Of a stretch of 64,000 nt of DNA, positions 22,725-32,653 are shown one piece after another. Within the stretch, counting starts at the first letter, position 1. Each line of letters begins with the position of its first letter. Below the pieces are notes generated by a model. The model saw nothing but the letters and a program-made list of their open reading frames with translations. It was not told the DNA's origin and ran no database searches. Where the stretch lies: the NCBI GenBank assembly GCA_905250075.1, contig CAJNOP010000217.1:202037-266036 (forward strand), written 5' to 3'. A program made the translations under genes and the position numbers. This DNA is from Rotaria sp. Silwood1 (Eukaryota > Rotifera > Eurotatoria > Philodinida > Philodinidae).

Positions 22725-24393
22725 AAATGCAAAGATAGATGCTTTGGATCAGTAGTGTAAGGCACACGGTGGAGAGAAGAACGGTAAGATAGGACAGACA
22801 CATAAGCGAGCGGCACATACACAATGATAGTTTGTGTCATGTGATATTGATAAGAACGAAACGAAAAGTTAATTTCAACTTTCGATGATAAATGATAAAG
22901 TTATGTCAATGGTTTTTATCTAGCGTTTCTGAAAGGATCATCGAATTTTACTCAATGTCAATCGCCAAGTTTCCATCCTTTGAAGCTCCACCAAAGCGTT
23001 GAAGCAGCCCATAGCTTTTCAAGGGTGTGGATTCCTTTTTTTTTTGTCATTAATGTTACTTCGAGCAAAGTCCAACAAAAAGATAGTGTATCAGTGTTGG
23101 CAGTGCGCTATGATATTGTGAAGACTACAGGAAAGATATTTCTTTACTGCCTGTTTTGTTTCATTAAAAGAAGAATAAAGCTAATATTGTATTTTTTCGA
23201 AGAATATCATCTAGGCTACATTGTTGTCAATCAAATTTTATTTCACAGTTTTATGAGTTTTTTTTCTTCTTATTAACATTAAATAGCCTTTAGATCTTGA
23301 TTAAATGAAACTCCATTGATGCACAAAAAAGAAATTGTTCAATCATTTGTATCTTCGCAAACAGAAGTCCACAACACTGAAACAGATGTTCATCATGTTC
23401 TCTTTTCACTTTAAGAAGACTTTTGATGACAGATAGATGCTTTTTTTTTCTTCAATAGAAATGTGATATTTGTTAAGGAGTAAATGTTTGAAGCACTTCT
23501 GCGCTCTCAAACAGAAGTGCAAACGACTTAAGCAGATATTCATTTTTTTTTCCTTCTATGAAACACGATCTAAAAGGAGTTTTCAAGTATATACGGTAGA
23601 AATTTGCATCTTTCCTTCCCACAGAAAATAAACTAATTAATTCAATGATGAATTCATTCTCTGATTAATTATTTATTGACAAAAGATAATTCGACTATTC
23701 AAAGAAGTTAATCGACCTGATAGTATTATATATATAGTGATGTATGAATTCTAGTTCATTTACCTTTCCACTTAGATCGACGATAAATATAAGTTAAGTT
23801 TGATATATCTGTTTAAACACTTATTGTTGATAGTTGACTTAGTAATTTCCATGAAATCTTTCTTATCAAATAATCATAAAGAATGAAATATATATGTTTG
23901 TATTAATATGATTATATGTACAGAAATGCCAAATACAAATGATACAACTAGTATCAAATGTTTTCACATGAAAATAAATTTAAGTTCTCAAATTTGATCC
24001 AGAACTGAACTTGACCGAACTTTAAACATTGTCTCTTTTTTTCATCTGACGTCTTCTTGTCTTTTTTAATGATAAAAATTAATTAGATTTTTTTTTATAA
24101 TGTAAATCAGTATTTTCAATTGAAATGAAACAGGTTTGTTTTTGACACGCAATTACTCGACATATTTAACCGTTCTTGATAATTTTCTTTTCAAAACATT
24201 GTAAAAGTCCTCTCTAATACTTCTCTTGATTATAATCTGTAAGATCACTAATAATTTGTAGAAGATTGAAATGTCATAAACAGTTATGTGTTATAAGTAT
24301 GATAGTTTCATACGTCATACTAAAAGATTGTTCAAACAAGTTATTAGTTTTTTTTTTGTTTCTTCTAAATACTTGCATTCAATCTATCAGAAT
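22725..24393. other. No gene recognised
   Basis: Contains a weak direct repeat (AAACAGAAGTCCACAACACT near 23359 and AAACAGAAGTGCAAACGACT near 23510, each followed by CAGATGTTCAT/CAGATATTCAT). AT-rich promoter-proximal sequence of the downstream GPCR follows. Confidence 0.4.
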
Positions 24394-25389
24394 ATGAGTT
24401 CTAGTGGAATCATTCTTATTCAGCAAGTGAATTATGCAGTTATGTTTATTCAACCAATACATTTGATACTTACAATTGTTAGCAATACTCTAAATATCTT
24501 CATTTTAATTCGTCGAAGTCTTCGTTCGTTTCCATGTACTCATTATTTTCTTGTCTATTCTATATTCAGTATACTTTATGCATGTTTCACTTGTCCATTA
24601 CAATTTTTACGTAGTTATGGTATTCTTTGGACAAATACTCATGTTGGTTGTAGAATGCAAACTTATATTTTTCAAACAACAACATCAATAGCTAATCTAA
24701 TGATTCTTTTAGCTTCAATTGATCGTTTTTGTTCAAGCTCACAATCAGCTAAACTTCGTTCAATTAGTAGTATGAAAACAACACGATGGATAATTTGTAT
24801 TGGAATTATTGTTTATATTATCTGTATGTCACCATTACTAGCAATCAGCTATTGGAATAATATATGTCTTCAATATTCTAATATATATATTACTATTTAT
24901 ATGTCGAGTCAAATAACTATATATTATGGTTTAACACTTTTACTAATGATTTTATTTAGTCTTTTGACAATAGTTAATATTCGACAACAGTTAACTCGAA
25001 TTGGACCTATGATTCGATTTAATAGAAATCGTCGTACTGAAGGACAATTATCTCGAATGTTACTTATACAAATTATGGCTTATCTTTTATTTACATTTCC
25101 AATTGGAATAATTCAAATCTTAATGACATTTTTTTCGTCAATGCGAACACCATTAATTCAAGGTTTACGTATGATTTTTGTTATGTGGCAACAATGCATA
25201 TTTTTTTTATCGTTCTTTATTTTTATTGCATCAGGAAGTATTTATCGAAAAGAAATGATTCAATTGTTTAAACGAATCTATAAACGTGATGATTTAACTC
25301 AAACACATATACATACAATCCAACCTTTGCCTCATGAAACTAACAACAGACAATTGTTAACAACTACAAAAATAGAAACACTTGTTTAA
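24394..25389 (+). CDS. Orphan rhodopsin-like GPCR (331 aa, intronless)
   Basis: Seven hydrophobic segments are visible. TM1 contains the motif SNTLNIFIL (the family's GN is SN here). TM2 follows HYFLVYSIFSILYA, and TM3 contains LMILLASIDRFCSS, where D-R-F stands in place of the usual D-R-Y. TM4 begins at RWIICIGIIVY, TM5 at IYYGLTLLLMILF, and TM6 at LSRMLLIQIMAYLLFTFP. TM7 is followed by IASGSIYRKEMIQLF, where the usual NPxxY is reduced to ASGSIY. The frame is open 36 codons upstream, but the ATG at 24394 puts a short extracellular N-terminus before TM1 and is preferred. It resembles the large lineage-specific GPCR families of bdelloid rotifers, loosely FMRFamide-receptor-like. The ligand is unknown. 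No lesion is seen. Confidence 0.8.
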   Translation: MSSSGIILIQQVNYAVMFIQPIHLILTIVSNTLNIFILIRRSLRSFPCTHYFLVYSIFSILYACFTCPLQFLRSYGILWTNTHVGCRMQTYIFQTTTSIANLMILLASIDRFCSSSQSAKLRSISSMKTTRWIICIGIIVYIICMSPLLAISYWNNICLQYSNIYITIYMSSQITIYYGLTLLLMILFSLLTIVNIRQQLTRIGPMIRFNRNRRTEGQLSRMLLIQIMAYLLFTFPIGIIQILMTFFSSMRTPLIQGLRMIFVMWQQCIFFLSFFIFIASGSIYRKEMIQLFKRIYKRDDLTQTHIHTIQPLPHETNNRQLLTTTKIETLV

Positions 25390-26736
25390 AAACAAATGAA
25401 AACGAACATTTACTACTTCTGCTATAGATTATTTATAAAATAAAAAACAAAATTGCAAAAATATACTTTTAAAATTTACCATTTTAAAGAAAACGGAAAT
25501 GAAATAAATGTTTTATGAAAGAAAGATTTAAATATCAAAGATAAACTCCATTGTAAGTTTAGCACGTTTAACTGTTAGATGAATATTGTCAAGAAAAGAG
25601 TATTTTTCTGAGTTAGTGAATTTGTTATATAATTATTGTATAAAACGGCAGTACCTGTGAAATCAACAGTTGATAATATTAGATTCTATTAGGTGTGACT
25701 TTCACTTTTCCTTTGTTCAAAATCGAATGATAAGGATGTGGATGAAGAGAAGACTATGTCCATGTCCACTCCCACATCCATACCCATTCTTAGAGATATG
25801 AACACTAATAAATTTACTTGTATTTATAGACTAACAACGACTTAAACTTTATTTTTCATGCTTTGTTTACTCATTTAACTGTTATATTTATAACTTTCAA
25901 AAATAAAATAAAAATTTTGTGTTTCTTGTCACTTCTCTGTATCTATATCATCTTTCGGAGTATAACCGTGAACTTTTTATTTCGTGTGCATCTTCTGTAG
26001 ATCTCTCACTACTTGTCTCTCTCGCCCATTATGTGCGTATGTATGCCTAGGCATATATAAATGCCCAAGTCAAATAAAATTAAAAGTGATCGTCATCATG
26101 AATAGTTCGTCATCCGATTGTTCTTAGATAGATATGCAAGAAACCTCTGTATCAAGTAATCATGCATAACTTGTGTCCTTTTTGATCTGAAGGTTCGAAT
26201 GGTAAATGACAGATTATTTTAAGTCTTACAAAAAAAAAAAAGAAGATAGGTTTGCAAGTTCTCTATGTCAGGTAGGTCATAGGCAAGCCTGGTTAAACTA
26301 GTCAAATGGGACCGTGATGATCGAATTTTCTCATAAATCATGTGGGCATATTCACTTTTTTTATGATGAATTCGAATAAAATGGCTACAAAAAAGAGTAG
26401 TCAGTGTAACATAGGATAACCTTCGATTTTCAAAAACAAACGCTGATTTTCATTCTTATTGAAGGTTTTTATATTTGCAAAATCATCACACATCTAAAAC
26501 ATGGTCTAAAAAAATAAAATTACATATTCGTAATGAATGTCACGAGCTCTATCGAACCATGTATAATTCCAAGGAGTTTATTTTTTGCTCAATATTTGCA
26601 TTCGCAGTACTTTATTAAAATGATCTAAAATCTGCTAAAAGAATTTATAAATATTCTTTTGATCAAGAGTTTTTTTCTTAATCGATCAATTTCTGTTTTA
26701 TTCGTTGATTTTGAGAAAAGTATATAAATTACTATT
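25390..26736. other. Intergenic; one degenerate foldback
   Basis: No gene recognised. A degenerate G/C-rich foldback lies at 25733-25787. Confidence 0.4.
25733..25787. repeat. TGTGGG-type foldback, copy 10 (degenerate)
   Basis: GGATGTGGATG faces CCACTCCCACATCCATACCC. The hexamer has drifted to TGTGGA/TCCACA. Confidence 0.4.
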
Positions 26737-27857
26737 CTAAAACAATCCAGCAATATGAGGCCAAGAGGCAATACCGCACATATTGGCATTTCGCTTGATC
26801 TTAAGGTAACCGTTATCACCCCAATCAGCACCCCAGGAATTTTTCACTTTCCAATAATCGGTTCCATTTTCCGTCCCATAACCAACCAAAACCAATGCAT
26901 GATTCATATTTTGATGAGTTGGACATCCTGAAACATCAAGGACACCTGACGCATAATAATCGAATTTCATTGATGCTTCACGGAAAATCGTTTCATTTCC
27001 TTCACGTTTGCCAGCATTGTAAGGACTATAGAGTGGTCCCATTTCATATATTCTTCATTTTCCGTTGGCAGTAGACGGTAATTAAGACGAAACGTCGAAT
27101 TGTATGATAAAACTTGTCCTCCTGGATTTTGACATTCGTCTTGTTTTTTTCCATCTGATGTCGATGGATAATCTTTTTCTAAATTGAGTCGATCATGATT
27201 CCTTTTAATGTAGTGAAACGTTCCTTCAAAACTGCCTCCTTCACATCCTTTTTCAAAGGAACAATCAATTATTTGTTGTGGACTCAATGGGCCACTAATA
27301 TTGTAGACTTCTGCACAAGTTTTTTCAAGAGCTCCAACCATAGCAAAAGTATAGCATGAACCGCAATGATGTTGATTCTTCACTGGAGTTACCGCATTAG
27401 GGACTCGAGTTTGATTTGTCCAGTCGTATTGATCTGGAACAGCGACTCTCTTTGATTGTCGTGATTAAATCGGTTGATTGTTATTGACGGGACCAAGAAT
27501 CATATTGCGAGCACGTAATGCATCGGATTCCTCATCAGTTCAATCACTCATTGCATTGATTTTTAATTTAAATGTCGAGTGTGGATCAGAGTTGTGAGCG
27601 AGTACTGCTTTTAGATTGGCTTTGAAGATTTCAGCTCGTCTGGCTTCATCAACATCGATCATTTTGGCCATTGATTGACGAGGATATTGTTTCTGATAGA
27701 ATAGATAGATTCGATCAAACAATGCTGGATTATTCTCAATCGCATCGACTTTATTGTCAACATGGGCTAGAATTTGATCGACAAATTCTTAAACGGATGG
27801 TGCGGCACTGCTCTAACCAATGAAAAGAGCTACAATGATCACTGTAAAATATTTCAT
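26737..27857 (-). pseudogene. Cathepsin-L-like (papain family C1A) cysteine protease, disabled
   Basis: Read from the ATG at 27857: a signal peptide (MKYFTVIIVALFIG), an I29-type inhibitor propeptide (ARRAEIFKANLKAVLAH, FKLKINAMSD), then the mature enzyme. It has the Gln and catalytic Cys region NQHHCGSCYTFAM (Tyr for the usual Trp after Cys), CSFEKGCEGG, catalytic His in NHALVLVGYG and Asn in KNSWGADWGDNGY. Four in-frame stops lie at 27813-27815 (TAG), 27789-27791 (TAA), 27540-27542 (TGA) and 27465-27467 (TAA). A frameshift near 27040 separates the Cys-bearing and His/Asn-bearing halves. All catalytic residues survive, so decay looks recent. Each stop is one C-to-T change (or, for TGA, a G-to-A) from a sense codon. 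Confidence 0.85.
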
Positions 27858-29476
27858 TATATCTCTTCTCGATTTTTTTTCAAATGAAAGTGTTTCAAGT
27901 TTTGATGATCACCGTTTTATATAATCAATGTTTCAAAAGAGTCCACTGATCAATATCCTGATGTTCTCTTTCTCATCGCTCAAGAAACACGTTAAATCAA
28001 ACTAAACATTTAATATTTTTTTATCTACACTTTTTTCGAAAGTAAAAACAAGGACAAAACTACTTTTGCCTGTGTGTCATTGTGTTCTACAGTATATCAC
28101 GTTAAATCAATACACAAAAGCAAAGATCAAATTTGTTTGAGTCAAAATATACACCACATTGCGTATTATAATAACGAGAGTATGATGTGGGTGTAGGTTG
28201 GTAGGTGCAGATGTAAATACAGCTTAAGAGAACGATGTCATCGACACCCACACTCACTCCATGTGTACGAGTTCATCGGCAGTAAATTACGCGTACTTCT
28301 TACAATTGCATGGAAAGAAAAGTCAAAAGTAGCTAAAAGTATGATTAAGGTTCCTAAAAAAAAAAGCTTTCACTTTGTCAGAAAACTTATGGTCAACTAC
28401 TTCGATATGCAATTTACTACCCATTATGATTTTGAATCATGTTCTTGTTATTATCGCAGTTGTTTCTAGTAGCATTGCATCATACGAAAAAAAAAATACA
28501 TTCCAATATTTTTTTTTGTTGGTAAGCCAATATTTTCATATAATGTCTCAGTTTTTCATGAGGATTTTTTTTCAATCAGATAGAAAGCTGAAATATTTTT
28601 CATTTGTAACAAGGCATCCTCAGCAATATTTACACAAAGTTTCAGCTCAATATGATTCTTTATCAACGAGAAACATTGTAGAGTTGAATAACAATCATCA
28701 TTTTCTCATATTTCTAATTTTTCTGTTACTTTCTGAAAAAAAAAAACTTGTTGAATTTTATTTCATCTTGAAATAAATAAAACTACATTATTATGAATGT
28801 GAGACAATTTTTCCAGCAAGATAATACAAAGATTGAAAATTTTCGATTTAATTAAAAAAAGAAAAGCATTTAGCTTACTCATTTGAAATTGAACAGCGAA
28901 ATTATTTATACTTTCAAAAAAAAAATATTTGGAAAAAATTAGTGTATCTTTTTTTTTGTCTAATTTCTATAAGACAAAACCATTCTTTCAAGATGATCTA
29001 ATATAAATATAAACTCTTTTAAATTCTGATAAATATTTATGAAATCTAGATAAATACATTTTCTTGACTACCAAAGAATCAAAAAAGATTTCGGTGATAA
29101 TATAAATTCTGTTCATAAAATTATTTCAATAATGTTACACAAGAAAAGGAGAGTACGATGATGTTCGCATCAAATACAAGCAAAGAAGAAAATGTGAAAT
29201 TTTCATACCTCACCATATTTCAAAGATCTGTAGAGAATTACTTTGATTATACCCTTGTAGTTTATTGAAATAAGATGATATTTTCACTTTTTCCTTCGTG
29301 CTGTTCAATCAGTCCTTATTTCAAAATATTATATTTCAAAAAAAAAAGAATAAGAAGAACATTCGATCAATTATAACAAAAACAAAAACTGATGACTAGG
29401 AACAAAACATAAATAAATAATTAAATCATTGATAACAAATAAAAGTATTCATATTGCTTATGAAAATAATAATTAT
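27858..29476. other. Intergenic boundary region
   Basis: Contains the last TGTGGG-type foldback (28182-28260). To its right the sequence is AT-rich with A/T homopolymers. The frames at 28263-28776 have no recognisable content. The 3' end of SNX17 begins at 29477. Confidence 0.4.
28182..28260. repeat. TGTGGG-type foldback, copy 11 (last one in the window)
   Basis: GATGTGGGTGTAGG faces GACACCCACACTCAC. None of these repeats is found in the remaining 35.7 kb. Confidence 0.55.
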
Positions 29477-30811
29477 CTATAAATCATCATCACCATCACC
29501 TTTTTCAAATATATCATTATTATTTAATCGTTCTAAATCAGATTCTGTTCTTGTTGCAAGTCCATTAAAAACTTTCGATGAACCTTGTTCAGTTGTTGTT
29601 GTTGTTGGTGGTGTAACTGGTATTGATGTTGGACTAGTCATAGCTCCTTTATTTGCTAATATTTCATCGACCATACTTTGTAAAAGTGAACTAATTAATG
29701 GTGCTTGTTCTGTATGTATAATAATCCATTGTAAAGTATCTTTTTTAATTAAATATTCTAATGAAATATTCATATCTTGTTTAGTCCAATTAATTTTCCA
29801 ACATCGTATACGTGTAACTTTTAATATAAAATCTTGATTTTTCTTTTTATCATTTGAATTTAAACAACAAATAATTTCATTATTTCCAATAGCTAATAAA
29901 AATTCAGAAAGTTTTTGTTTTTGTATATCAATTATTGGATAAAGTATTGAACATTTTTTAATTATAATATGACCATAAAATTTTGATGTACGTGCTAATA
30001 ATAAATAATCTTTAAATGAATTATTTTCACGTAAAATTTCTAATTGTTGATATATATTACTTGTATATAAATCATTACTTTGTTCAATTTCATATTGTGC
30101 TTGAACAAAAAGAAGATTACGTGCACGACGATCATCAATTAATTTTAAATCATATTCAGAATTCCAATAAGATTTTTTTAATACAATACAAGAATGTTCA
30201 TAAGTTTTTTTAATTTGTTTTAATGATATATATGGTGATTCAAAATCATATAATGGTCGAAGTATATTTAAATGATTATCTTTTTGTTCATATAAATATA
30301 AAGAAAAAAATGATATAAAATCTTTTTGTAATTGAATTTTTAATGCACATGCATCTAATAAATGTGTTTTATTATTATTAATTGAAAAATTTTCAATAAT
30401 TATTTCATGATTATTTAATAAACATATTGTTAAATTTATTTTTTGATTATTATCAAGTAATTCATTTGTAAATGTTTCTAATTGTGAATTAAAAAAAAAT
30501 TCATTAAAATAAGATGATGTTAATATATATTTATTTTGTCCTATTGATTGTAAATAATGTTCAAGTAAAATACGTCTTTCATCAGTTTCTTTTGATGTTA
30601 AACTAAAAAATTTTTTTGGTGGAAATTGTTCAATATTTATCATTGCTGTTGGTAATAAACGTTGAAGTTCTTCATTAAATTTACGTAATTGAGAATAACG
30701 TAAACTACAATGATGAAATCCATTGATATGAATATTAAATAAAGTATAAGATTGTTGATTACTACTGGTTTTAGCAGAAATTTCAGTTATGTCTGGAATG
30801 GAAAAATGCAT
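29477..30811 (-). CDS. SNX17: Sorting nexin-17 (PX + FERM cargo adaptor)
   Basis: This single open frame of 444 aa opens MHFSIPD, as in animal SNX17. The PX domain (about 20-110) has FNIHINGFHHCSLRYSQL and FPPKKFFSLT, with RRILLEHYLQ. The atypical FERM module (about 115-390) contains FSLYLYEQ, CIVLKKSYWNSEYD, LRENNSFKDYLLLARTSKFY, VTRIRCWKINW, EYLIKKDTLQWIIIHTEQA and LLQSMVDE. The protein ends in GDGDDDL, matching the acidic -Leu tail that in the family docks onto retriever (VPS26C) to recycle NPxY/NxxY cargo such as LRP1 and integrins from endosomes. The gene is intronless, unlike its neighbour SNX27. The minus-strand sequence TTTATTTAG lies directly before the ATG, so a 5' splice or trans-splice acceptor abuts the start. 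Nested MITEs stand 66 bp upstream. Confidence 0.95.
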   Translation of the reverse strand: MHFSIPDITEISAKTSSNQQSYTLFNIHINGFHHCSLRYSQLRKFNEELQRLLPTAMINIEQFPPKKFFSLTSKETDERRILLEHYLQSIGQNKYILTSSYFNEFFFNSQLETFTNELLDNNQKINLTICLLNNHEIIIENFSINNNKTHLLDACALKIQLQKDFISFFSLYLYEQKDNHLNILRPLYDFESPYISLKQIKKTYEHSCIVLKKSYWNSEYDLKLIDDRRARNLLFVQAQYEIEQSNDLYTSNIYQQLEILRENNSFKDYLLLARTSKFYGHIIIKKCSILYPIIDIQKQKLSEFLLAIGNNEIICCLNSNDKKKNQDFILKVTRIRCWKINWTKQDMNISLEYLIKKDTLQWIIIHTEQAPLISSLLQSMVDEILANKGAMTSPTSIPVTPPTTTTTEQGSSKVFNGLATRTESDLERLNNNDIFEKGDGDDDL

Positions 30812-30876
30812 CTAAATAAAGAAAAACAAAAACAAAAAGATTATTACGTAAACTCTTCTGTATTAGATGTTCCAAA

Positions 30877-31317
30877 TAGAGATGTGTGGCAGTGTTTTGT
30901 GCAGAGGAGTGCCCGGGGGGCGGCGCCCTCCCGAGACTTGTGATAATCGTGCTACGAACACATGGCTTATCCCCCCCCCGAAAATAATTTTTCGCCCCCT
31001 CGGAAATTCAAATCGCCTCTCCGGAGAAAAAATCCTGGATAAAACACTGATGTGTGGGACCAGGAACGAATAACAATCTTAGTCCCGTACATGTCTGCTG
31101 TCGACAAGAAACATAGGAAATATGAATATTTGAGAACTATTTCAGATCTAAAACCGGTAGATTGGGCAACAATTTCTCTGAATATGGACAAATAACAGAA
31201 AAACTAAGGTTGTTAAGACTGGGAGTAGAACCAAAATCGAATTTAATCGAGCCTGGGTCTCAAAAATAGATTTTTCCTGGGACCGGGACCAAAAAAAGTT
31301 GGTCCCGCACATATCTA
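30877..31317. mobile_element. hAT-type MITE (outer element) in the SNX17 upstream region
   Basis: The termini are TAGAGATGTGTGGGACC on the left (interrupted by the inner element) and, reversed from the right, TAGATATGTGCGGGACC. Flanking 8-mers GTTCCAAA (30869-30876) and GTCCCAAC (31318-31325) match at 6 of 8 positions. Without the insertion it is about 273 bp and non-coding. It begins 66 bp from the SNX17 start codon. Confidence 0.65.
30890..31049. mobile_element. 160-bp hAT-like MITE inserted in the terminal repeat of the outer MITE
   Basis: The 8-bp duplication ATGTGTGG is identical at 30882-30889 and 31050-31057. The termini are CAGTGTTTT and, reversed, CAGTGTTTTATCC. The interior is unusually GC-rich (CCCGGGGGGCGGCGCC). 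Removing it and one duplicate restores the outer element's terminus, so the order of insertion is certain. Confidence 0.75.
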
Positions 31318-32653
31318 GTCCCAACTCTTCTAATTCGATTTTCAGACTTTTCTTTCATTGATGCTATGATAACAGTAATCATTTGATTAGATTCTAAGTT
31401 ATCATTTCTATCAAAATCTGACAAAAAATTGAGCTAATCATTATGAACCAATACAAAGAATTCTAATAGATTTTTTCATCAAAGACTGAATTATTTTCAT
31501 GTGTTCATTAAAACACTAACTGTAGTATAACTCAAATCTAGGATTATAAGAGTTTAAACCCAAAGAAAAAATTTATACACAGTTCAAAGAAACTTTTGAA
31601 ACAATTGCAGTTTTATCAGTGAGATTTTTTTAACTACCAACATCTCCATATTAATTGTCTTTTTTTTTTTCATGGAAAATTCTATTAAAAAAAAAACAGT
31701 TGTAAAACTCCTTTTCTTCTAACGATGTTTCACATTTGAAAGAAAAAAAGAAAAGAGGGAATATATCATTTATTCGATCAAAAGTAAATATATTTCCCTA
31801 TTTTCATTTTAAAATGTTAAGAATTGCACAATAACATATCAACCTAAAGTAATGACAAATAGTTTAACAACAATATATTTCCTATAATTTTAACCATCTA
31901 GTTCAAATCTAGATATTGACTTAAATTGTCATTGAAATTTTCTATTGAATTCATCCTATATCAAGATTTATAATAAATCAAGTACGATTGTCTTCATATT
32001 TCAGAAATCTTTGTTTTAAATAATACCATTTTCAAGAGTACAACATCTATTGAGCATGAAAATCATTAGCTAGATTTTTAGTAAATTGCTAAACATTATT
32101 AAAATGAAAATAAATACCTTATTGTTAAGCTTTTTTTCACTACTTTATCTCTATATGTTTTATTAAACATTGAAAAAAAGATATTAACTCACTTTAATTT
32201 TAATATACGTCGACTTCTTTTTTTATTACGTTAAAATAAAAGAGACAAGATAGAAAAAAAATATATATTAGATGTATACAAATAAATGCGCATATACTAA
32301 CAATGAAAATATACATTTTTATATAGACCTTTTATCTTAATCGTTGAGTAAATATACAAATAAAAAAAAAAAAGAAGACGGACGATAACTCTCTAAATGA
32401 TAAAAAAAAATAAAATAAAAAGCGAAAAAAGAAGAAGAATTTTTCTTTTTTTTTTTTTTGATTAATTATTAATTGCAATAAAACAAAACCGGAATGAATG
32501 AATATTTCCATTGAATAAAAATAAAAGATGACTCTCAAAAAACAAAAATTAATGCATAAAATTTCATCAGTTATCTATTGAAATGTTTCTAAGACAATGC
32601 GCGAGATTATTGCATGAGAATTATCATAAAATATTGTTTTCTTAATTTTATTA
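31318..32653. other. Intergenic between SNX27 and SNX17
   Basis: AT-rich, A/T homopolymer runs near 32350-32460. No gene recognised. Likely SNX27 3' UTR and SNX17 upstream region. Confidence 0.4.
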
